A stretch of 7,466 nt of DNA from Desulfosporosinus sp. GTDB taxonomy: Bacteria > Bacillota > Desulfitobacteriia > Desulfitobacteriales > Desulfitobacteriaceae. The stretch lies in NCBI GenBank assembly GCA_003132105.1, contig PKWS01000386.1:1-7466 (forward strand), given 5' to 3'. The translations under genes were made by a program, and so were the position numbers. Below, one piece after another: positions 1 to 5,454 of the stretch (position 1 is its first letter; each line of letters begins with the position of its first letter). The notes under the pieces were generated by a model that did not search any database, was not told where the DNA came from, and saw only the letters and a program-made list of their open reading frames with translations.

Positions 1-1064
1 GTGTTTTCATGGTTAATAATGGCTACCCTACCAGCCTTAGGATCGGTCAGCAGTCGGCCCTGAACTCTTTCTTTGGCATTATCACGGGCATTAGCAAATG
101 CGTTGATAATACAGGACAGAGCCATATGGCCAGTTTCCATGCGGGCCATGTTCATCATTTGGAACATCTGAGTCATTCCTTCGCCCTTGCCTTCGTTTTT
201 AAGAGGGTCAATACCTAGCAACCAACCGCGACAATTACCGTTTTCCCCGGCTGCCAAAGAAGCAGTGACCGAACCATGTTGGCCCATTTTCTGCTCTATC
301 CCAGTGTTCTCGAAATCGTTGTCTTCAAAGCTACCATCTTCGTTGACCCATAACTTAGGGACTACGAACAGAGAGATACCGCCGGTACCCGGCTTGGCAC
401 CTTCAACACGAGCGAGGTAGAGATGGATGATATTTTCCGTAAAATCATTATTCCCGCCCGTTATAAATATCTTATTGCCTTTGATCTTGAAAATTCGTGG
501 ATCGTCGGTCGGATAAGCCTTGGAAATAATATCACCTACATCAGACCCAGCGCCTGGCTCGGTTAGACACATAGTTCCAGACCATGTTCCATCCATCATC
601 TTAGGAAGGAACATGGCTTTTACTTTATCATCGCCAAAGCTCTGAATTAAATTGGCAGCTCCAGACGTCAGCAAAATATATGGCATAAAGGTAGGATTAG
701 CTGCACAAATCAGTTCCCAAACGGCGGCATTCAACATTTCCGGTAATACCATGGCATCGGGTGAATTATCGATATTGCTGGTACCCCAGCCTTCTTTCTG
801 CAACTTGTGGAAAAGCGGTCCGAAGCTGGGCGGGGTTGTTACCTTGCCGTTAGCAAACGTAGCTGGATTGGTCTCATTTTCGTCGTTGGTCGGTTCAATT
901 ACTACTTTGCACATTTTTAGAACGGGCTCTAGGACTGATTTAATATCATCTCTGGAATAATAGTCAGCAAACTGCGGGTAGTTAAAAACGCCCTCAGTCG
1001 GAAGCCATTCTTGAATAATAAATTCAAAATCTCTAATATTATTAACTGCAAATTTAGAAGCCAT
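1..1064 (-). CDS. Acyl-CoA dehydrogenase, long type (partial, runs off left edge)
   Basis: This FAD-dependent enzyme probably oxidises butyryl-CoA (or another short acyl-CoA) to the 2-enoyl-CoA and passes electrons to electron-transfer flavoprotein. The reverse-strand frame is open from the ATG at 1064 to the left edge, giving 354 residues with no stop; the C-terminal part, including the catalytic base, is outside the window. Family signs are the signature MCLTEPGAGSDVG at about residues 168-180, the FKIKGNKIFITGG segment just after residue 190, GTGGISLFVVP near 228, and AKERVQGRLL near 330. The long N-terminal region before the signature, with WGTSNID, fits the roughly 600-residue branch rather than the roughly 380-residue Bcd type. 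A GGAGGG ribosome site (1074-1079) lies 9 nt before the ATG. It is the last visible gene of the operon, 120 bp after the thiolase. Substrate chain length is inferred from context only. Confidence 0.93.
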   Translation of the reverse strand, partial: MASKFAVNNIRDFEFIIQEWLPTEGVFNYPQFADYYSRDDIKSVLEPVLKMCKVVIEPTNDENETNPATFANGKVTTPPSFGPLFHKLQKEGWGTSNIDNSPDAMVLPEMLNAAVWELICAANPTFMPYILLTSGAANLIQSFGDDKVKAMFLPKMMDGTWSGTMCLTEPGAGSDVGDIISKAYPTDDPRIFKIKGNKIFITGGNNDFTENIIHLYLARVEGAKPGTGGISLFVVPKLWVNEDGSFEDNDFENTGIEQKMGQHGSVTASLAAGENGNCRGWLLGIDPLKNEGKGEGMTQMFQMMNMARMETGHMALSCIINAFANARDNAKERVQGRLLTDPKAGRVAIINHEN

Positions 1065-1121
1065 ATTTCCATTCCCTCCAATATTAATATTTATTTTCCA
1101 CCAATTTTTAACTTCATTTGT

Positions 1122-1160
1122 AAAAAGGGTAGATGATGGCCTAACAAAACCATCACCCCC
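1122..1160 (-). terminator. Possible intrinsic terminator or attenuator between thiolase and acyl-CoA dehydrogenase
   Basis: Read on the minus strand, TGATGG and CCATCA pair across a 10-nt loop. The stem extends through G-U and G-C pairs and one bulge into GG/CC, and is followed directly by CTTTTT. It lies about 25 nt after the thiolase stop and about 58 nt before the acyl-CoA dehydrogenase start. It could end part of the operon transcript so that the dehydrogenase is made at a different level. The stem is imperfect, so activity is uncertain. No clear separate promoter was seen in the remaining 57 bp. Confidence 0.45.
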
Positions 1161-1184
1161 AATATAGATTATAGAAAGGAAGCT

Positions 1185-2414
1185 CTATATATCTCTAGTC
1201 CACAGGGAAGCCATAGCTGCTCCTCCACCTACGCAAAGGGAAGCTCCGCCAGTTGTTTTTCCAAGTCTTTCCAATTCATAATAGAGGCTGACAATTATAC
1301 GCAGTCCAGTAGCACCCACCGGATGTCCTAAACCAATTCCAGAACCATTGGTATTAATGTTGCCGTCCTGCTCAAAGGTACCTATATTCAACGTGATACC
1401 TGCTTCATCTTTAATCTTCTTGCCAACACCAATTACTTGGGCTGCAAAGGCTTCGTTAATTTCCCAGTAATCAACGTCTTCATACTTCATTTCTGCTTCT
1501 TTCAAACATTTGGGTATAGCAGCTGCGGGGCCTAAGCCCATAACGCGTGCTTCTACACCTTCATCACAGATATTAATAAGTTTCATCAAAGGTTTAATGC
1601 CTAGTTCTTCCGCTTTTTTCTTAGTCATCAAAACTACAGCGGCAGCAGCGTCATTAAGCCCAGAAGCGTTGGCAGCAGTTACAACTCCGTCTTTCTTAAA
1701 CACGGGTTTCAGTCTAGCCATAGATTCTAGGCTTGCTCCCCGTATAGGATGTTCGTCATTTTTGAACACGTATTCTTTCTTCCCTTTTTTCACTGGAACA
1801 GGAACAATCTCTCTCTCGAAACGACCTTCATCAATAGCCCTTACTGCCCTCTGATGGCTGAGAAGTGCTAGCGCATCACATTCTTCTCTGGTAATTCCAT
1901 ATTGTTCAGCAATATTTTCAGCAGTTCCGCCCATGTGGGAACCGGCCAGTTGGCATACCAGTCCATCTACAAGCATGGCGTCCTGAAGTTTGACATCGCC
2001 CATTCTTGCACCCCATCGGGAAGTCGTAGAAATGTAAGGGATATTACTCATACTTTCTGTACCGGTTACTAGTGCTATATCGTATTTGCCCAGTTGCAGT
2101 TTCATGGCAGCAATTTCCACAGCTCTCATTGCTGATGCGCAGTTCTGGTTGACCATGCAGGCACTTGATTTGGGATCCATACCTATTTGCATAGCCACAA
2201 TACGGGGTGGACAAGAGCCATTACCATGACCTAAGCACATTCCAGCCACGATTTCATCGACCTGTTTCGGGTCAATTCCCGCCCTCTTAATAGCCTCAGT
2301 AGCCACAATCTTAGTCAATTCATTGGCCGCTACTGGTTGGAGTGAACCTCCATAAGCACCAATAGCTGTTCTACACGCGCTAACCATTACAACTTCATTA
2401 AGTTCCATTGCCAT
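1185..2414 (-). CDS. Acetyl-CoA C-acetyltransferase (thiolase)
   Basis: This cytoplasmic thiolase condenses two acetyl-CoA to acetoacetyl-CoA or runs the reverse cleavage, the last carbon step of butyrate oxidation. The 409 residues are full length. The nucleophilic cysteine is C92 in NQNCASAMRA, the NEAF motif starts at N320, the active-site histidine is H364 in GLGHPVGATG, and the second cysteine is C394 in CVGGG. The N320-H364 spacing is about 44 residues, roughly 12 more than in the classical Zoogloea-type enzyme, and the sequence around the first cysteine (QNCAS rather than RVCGS) also marks a divergent branch. The ATG at 2414 is preferred over the one at 2408 because GGGAG (2424-2428) lies 9 nt upstream of it. 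The gene begins 60 nt after the CoA-transferase stop, in the same operon. A 3-ketoacyl-CoA thiolase of broader chain length is the main alternative. Confidence 0.95.
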   Translation of the reverse strand: MAMELNEVVMVSACRTAIGAYGGSLQPVAANELTKIVATEAIKRAGIDPKQVDEIVAGMCLGHGNGSCPPRIVAMQIGMDPKSSACMVNQNCASAMRAVEIAAMKLQLGKYDIALVTGTESMSNIPYISTTSRWGARMGDVKLQDAMLVDGLVCQLAGSHMGGTAENIAEQYGITREECDALALLSHQRAVRAIDEGRFEREIVPVPVKKGKKEYVFKNDEHPIRGASLESMARLKPVFKKDGVVTAANASGLNDAAAAVVLMTKKKAEELGIKPLMKLINICDEGVEARVMGLGPAAAIPKCLKEAEMKYEDVDYWEINEAFAAQVIGVGKKIKDEAGITLNIGTFEQDGNINTNGSGIGLGHPVGATGLRIIVSLYYELERLGKTTGGASLCVGGGAAMASLWTRDI

Positions 2415-2474
2415 AAGAATAATCTCCCTTTATTAAGTTTAATATTACACCCAGAATTCGGGTGAACTACTGCC

Positions 2475-3819
2475 TTAGGATATCTTGTTACTTCTTACCC
2501 AAATTTTATTGGCATCCGCTTCTTTAATTAGTTCATCACGTAAATCAGGATGAGCAATATTTATCAATGCTTCGGCTCTTTTCCATGTACTCTTTGCCTT
2601 AAGCATGGCTATCCCGTATTCAGTGACTACATAATAATTCATACTCCTAGGAACGGTAACAATCGCCCCAGGAGTCAGAGTAGGCTTGATACGCGAGTGC
2701 ATCTTGCCCTCCTTATCAACGAAGGTAGAGGTAAGGCAGATCAGACCTTTACCCCCCTTGGATTTATATGACCCATAAATAAAGTCTAACTGGCCACCGG
2801 TTCCTGAAATCTGCCGTATTCCTGAAGACTCAGATGCGACCTGACCATAAAGATCCACTTCTAAAGCGTTGTTAACGCAAATCATGTTATCATTTTGACA
2901 AATTATGTCGGGGTCGTTAATATAATCGACTGGGTAAATTGCACAAACTGGATTATTATCTAGGAAATCATAGAGCTTCTTGGTTCCCATGGCAAAGGTA
3001 TATACCATCTTACCTTTGTTAAGCTGTTTGCGGAGACCAGTAATTCTTCCAGCTTCGTACATATCCACATATGAGTCTACCAACATTTCAGTATGAACAC
3101 CCAGGTCTTTTAAGTCTGATTGGGCTATCATTGCGCCAACTGCATTAGGCATAGCTCCGATCCCTAACTGCAGGCAGGCACCATCCTCAATTTGTCCTAA
3201 AATAATTGCGGCGATTGCTCTATCCACCTCTGATATAGGTGTTTCGGGAAGCTGCATTAGGGGTCTATTGTCGCCCTGGACGAAATAGTCGATTTCGGAT
3301 ACATGTAAGGTCTCCCTTGAGCCACCCAAACATCTCGGTGCGGACTCATTTACTTCAGCAATAACTATTTTAGCAGCATCACAGAAAGCATGAGTAATGG
3401 AATTAGATGTACTCAAGTTTACATAGCCATGTTGATCGGGAGGAGTAACCTTGATCAATGCTACGTCAACGGGCACGTAGCCCCTGTCATAAAAGCTGGG
3501 ACCTTCGTGATAGGTCAGCGGAATATAGTTACACATATTTTTATCATGTAGCTTTCTGCTAGCCCCACTGAAAGTGCCAATCATTATAAATAAAATGTTT
3601 TCTTTCTGGATCATTTACAACTGTTTGCGGTGGAAAGGGACAGGTAACCGTTCTAATGTTTACCCCTTCTAGTTCATCTTTTCTCTTGGCCAAAGCCGCA
3701 TCCAAAACATGAGAAGCCATCATGAATTCACCGTAATGAACAACATCGCCGGATTTAACAACCTTGACAGCTTCATCAGCAGATACTAATTTGCTCTCGT
3801 ACTGGTTCTTATAATCCAA
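2475..3819 (-). pseudogene. Acetyl-CoA hydrolase/transferase-family CoA-transferase (butyrate or 4-hydroxybutyrate CoA-transferase type), frameshifted
   Basis: The intact protein would move CoA between acetyl-CoA and butyrate (or 4-hydroxybutyrate), activating or releasing the acid. Two frames make up one gene. From 3819 to 3559 the frame encodes the N-terminal 83 residues ending at NDWHF, then drifts through QWG to a TAG. The family sequence resumes one base later as SGASRKLHDKN and continues to the stop at 2475. Skipping one base at 3570 (the C of UUU-C on the minus strand) restores a protein of about 447 residues, normal for the family. Conserved parts are LGIGAMPNAVG and, 22 residues on, GVHTEM, whose glutamate (about residue 244 in the repaired protein) is the expected catalytic residue; SGTGGQLDFIYG is near the C-terminus. 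The gene starts 22 nt after the crt tail. The ATG at 3614 opening the second frame lies inside the first frame and has no ribosome site. Mutation, sequencing error and +1 recoding are all possible. Exact acid substrate is unproven. Confidence 0.88.
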
Positions 3820-3825
3820 GTCGAT

Positions 3826-3833
3826 CCCTCCTT
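3826..3833 (-). promoter_or_regulatory. Ribosome binding site for the CoA-transferase (TTG start)
   Basis: The minus strand carries AAGGAGGG here, about 7 nt before a TTG at 3819-3817. No ATG or GTG lies at a suitable distance, and the codons that follow the TTG are the expected N-terminus, so the near-perfect ribosome site decides the TTG start. Confidence 0.8.
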
Positions 3834-3841
3834 GTTATTTG

Positions 3842-4271
3842 TTATTTACCCATAAACTGCGGTTTTCTCTTTTCAACAAAAGCACTCATTCCTTCAGACT
3901 TATCAGTTGTAGCAGCAGGACATAGCCAACTCGCAACCCCCGCCGAGTGCAAAGCCGTTGATAGCAGCAATTACAGGTTTCTCCAGAAGTTCTAACTGTC
4001 GCATTACCTTTTCTCCTAGATCAGAGAAGAATCTTCCCTCAGCTGGAGAAAGTGGAAGAATAAAAGTAATGTCAGCCCCAGCCACAAATGATTTGTCCCC
4101 CGTTCCTGTTACGATCATAACCTTGATGTTGGAATCCGCTTTGACATCTTTAACCGCTACTTCCAGTTCGTACAAGGTTTCACCATTGAGAGCATTCATG
4201 GCTTTGGGTCGGTTAATATAGAGTATGGCTAGATAATCTTCTTTCTCCAAAATGAGGTTTTTGAATTCCAT
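3842..4271 (-). pseudogene. crt: Enoyl-CoA hydratase (crotonase), internally deleted remnant
   Basis: Crotonase hydrates crotonyl-CoA to 3-hydroxybutyryl-CoA. From the ATG at 4271 the frame encodes a normal N-terminal half: INRPKAMNAL near residue 20, SFVAGADI at 61-68 (part of the oxyanion hole), and GFALGGGCELAMSC at 106-119 with the first catalytic glutamate at E114. It then reads CYN and stops at 3903. In the next frame the sequence from about 3917 to the TAA at 3842-3844 encodes AATTDKSEGM and then SAFVEKRKPQFMGK, which is a typical crotonase C-terminus. About 115 codons between these parts are missing, including the second catalytic glutamate (FGQPE region), and the join is out of frame. 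The product would be inactive. A strong AGGGAGG site (4279-4285) sits 7 nt before the ATG. It lies 59 nt after hbd and 22 nt before the CoA-transferase. Real deletion and assembly error cannot be separated here. Confidence 0.9.
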
Positions 4272-4330
4272 ATTTCAACCTCCCTTCCATTGTGTTGGGT
4301 ATCGATCGAATTATAGCTCACCGGTTCTGC

Positions 4331-5185
4331 CTACTTGCTGTAGTCATAAAAGCCTTTGCCAGTCTTAATACCTAGGTGTCCAGCACGTACTTTTTGTTTA
4401 AATGCCAACGAAGGACGGTATTTGGAATCGCCAAATTCTTTAACGAAAGATTCACATACTGCCAAAACAATATCTATTCCGACCATATCAGCCAATGCCA
4501 AAGGGCCCATAGGCATTCCTGCGCCCAGTTTCATGGCTTTATCGATTTCTGCCGCTGAAGCGATGCCTTCTTGGAAAACGTTAGCCGCTTCATTAATATA
4601 AGGAACCAAAATGCGGTTGACTATGAAGCCAGGACTTTCTTTAGCTAGTACTGGTTCTTTGCCAATTTTCTTGGCTAATTCTATGACTGCCTGCACAGCA
4701 TCATCGGTTGTTACAGCGCCCGGAATTACTTCTACTAATTTCATCATGACTACCGGATTGAAGAAATGCATTCCCAACACTTTGTCGGGGCGGTTGGTTG
4801 CTGCAGCGATCTCAGTAATACTTAGAGCTGAGGTATTGGTAACTAAAATGGCATCGGCCTTACAAATCTCACCGAGCTGTTTTTGAATTTTCTTCTTGAT
4901 ATCAATGTTCTCTACAATCGCTTCGATTACAATGTCGACATCTTTAAAATCGTTAATATCTGTGCTGCTGATTAGCAGGGCATTATTATTGGCCAGGGTT
5001 TCGGCGGTCACTTTACCTTTTTCCACTGCTTTGGCCCATGCTTTGTTTAAACCGTTAACTGCCTTTTCTAATATTTCTGGTACTACATCTACTAAAACTA
5101 CAATATATCCTGCTTCAACGCTTACTTGAGCAATTCCAGAACCCATGGTGCCCGCACCCAATACTCCAACTTTCTTAATTTCCAC
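4331..5185 (-). CDS. hbd: 3-hydroxybutyryl-CoA dehydrogenase
   Basis: This cytoplasmic NAD(P)-dependent enzyme interconverts 3-hydroxybutyryl-CoA and acetoacetyl-CoA. The 284 residues match the usual length. A Rossmann fold opens the protein, with GAGTMGSGIAQ at 10-20 and an acidic residue (D33) after the second strand, which favours NADH. The active-site set is present: S119 in NTSALSI, H140 in GMHFFNP, E152 in KLVEVI and N190 in PGFIVNRI; the C-terminal dimerisation domain follows, ending GIKTGKGFYDYSK. The start is a GTG. It is the first gene after the sigma-54 promoter and is followed 59 nt later by crt. No defect is seen, unlike the next two genes. Confidence 0.97.
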   Translation of the reverse strand: MEIKKVGVLGAGTMGSGIAQVSVEAGYIVVLVDVVPEILEKAVNGLNKAWAKAVEKGKVTAETLANNNALLISSTDINDFKDVDIVIEAIVENIDIKKKIQKQLGEICKADAILVTNTSALSITEIAAATNRPDKVLGMHFFNPVVMMKLVEVIPGAVTTDDAVQAVIELAKKIGKEPVLAKESPGFIVNRILVPYINEAANVFQEGIASAAEIDKAMKLGAGMPMGPLALADMVGIDIVLAVCESFVKEFGDSKYRPSLAFKQKVRAGHLGIKTGKGFYDYSK

Positions 5186-5198
5186 TATTATTAGTATT

Positions 5199-5205
5199 CC
5201 TCCTC
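5199..5205 (-). promoter_or_regulatory. Ribosome binding site for hbd (GTG start, long spacing)
   Basis: GAGGAGG on the minus strand lies 13 nt before the GTG at 5185-5183, longer than the 7-9 nt seen for other genes here. No ATG, GTG or TTG in this frame lies closer, and the GTG begins the expected family N-terminus, so it is kept as the start. The combination may lower initiation. Confidence 0.65.
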
Positions 5206-5259
5206 TTCATATATAGAAAAGTATTCTCCTACCTATCCACCCCTCACCGCCTTTGTTTT

Positions 5260-5295
5260 CCTTGTACGCTTATTTATGCAATAAGCATGCCAAGG
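5260..5295. repeat. Imperfect inverted repeat overlapping the sigma-54 promoter
   Basis: On the plus strand, arms GCTTATT (5268-5274) and AATAAGC (5280-5286) flank a 5-nt centre. A second pair, CCTTG (5260-5264) and CAAGG (5291-5295), continues the symmetry outside short unpaired stretches of 3 and 4 nt. The element covers the -12 and -24 boxes and the predicted start point, so a protein bound here would block polymerase. It could be an operator, or chance symmetry in a short AT-rich region. Confidence 0.45.
5277..5293 (-). promoter_or_regulatory. Sigma-54 (-24/-12) promoter of the hbd operon
   Basis: The minus strand reads TTGGCATG, then CTTA, then TTGCA, against the sigma-54 consensus TTGGCACG-N4-TTGCW. 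The invariant GG (5291-5290) and GC (5279-5278) are exactly 10 nt apart. The predicted start is near 5266, giving a leader of about 80 nt before the hbd GTG. Its position just downstream of a sigma-54 activator gene and upstream of five pathway genes supports it strongly. It implies the operon is silent unless the activator is engaged. Confidence 0.88.
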
Positions 5296-5301
5296 GTACA
5301 T

Positions 5302-5354
5302 CAATAAAACAAAAAGCTGTATTTTCGCAATATTGCGAAGATACAGCTTTTTGT
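5302..5354 (-). terminator. Rho-independent terminator of the sigma-54 regulator gene
   Basis: Arms of 23 bases (5309-5331 and 5332-5354) are complementary apart from one position (5323/5340: U-G on the plus strand, A/C on the minus strand). On the minus strand the stem ends in CAGCTTTTTG followed by TTTTATT. It lies about 100 nt after the regulator stop and ends a few bases before the sigma-54 promoter, insulating the operon from read-through. The U-A rich ends on both sides could also let it act on the plus strand. The stem core TTCGCAATATTGCGAA is a perfect 16-bp palindrome and could double as a protein site. Confidence 0.8.
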
Positions 5355-5410
5355 GAAAAGATTATTATACATTTTCTTAGTCCCAAATTGAGACCTTTTT
5401 TAAGACAAGG

Positions 5411-5425
5411 GTTGCAAAATGCAAC
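5411..5425. promoter_or_regulatory. Candidate activator-binding site (upstream activating sequence)
   Basis: Perfect inverted repeat GTTGCA-AAA-TGCAAC, about 145-160 bp upstream of the predicted hbd start point, a usual distance for sigma-54 activator sites. It is followed by no U-tract, so it is not a terminator. Binding by the adjacent Fis-type regulator is inferred from position and symmetry only. Confidence 0.5.
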
Positions 5426-5454
5426 TATAGTGTGAGTTGACGAAAAGACAATTA

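Noticed and set aside
9..960. Plus-strand open frames of 69-102 codons opposite the acyl-CoA dehydrogenase
   Set aside because: They lie antisense to a continuous, clearly conserved coding frame, have no ribosome sites and no recognisable protein features.
2448..2464. CACCC ... GGGTG hairpin around a GAATTC between the CoA-transferase and thiolase genes
   Set aside because: Only a 5-bp outer stem with a bulged inner part and no U-tract; too weak to call a terminator or operator.
2475..3614. Independent gene starting at the ATG at 3614 for the large CoA-transferase frame
   Set aside because: The first 15 residues do not fit the family, there is no ribosome site, and family similarity begins only at FSGASRK, where the upstream frame ends. 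It is one frameshifted gene.
4356..5129. Plus-strand open frames opposite hbd
   Set aside because: Antisense shadows of an intact conserved gene.
5380..5394. GTCCC-AAATT-GAGAC imperfect dyad
   Set aside because: Only the outer three bases pair fully; too short and imperfect to support a binding site or terminator.
5253..5435. Plus-strand 60-codon frame in the regulator-hbd intergenic region
   Set aside because: It crosses the terminator stem, the promoter and the candidate enhancer repeat; its composition is explained by these elements and it lacks a ribosome site.
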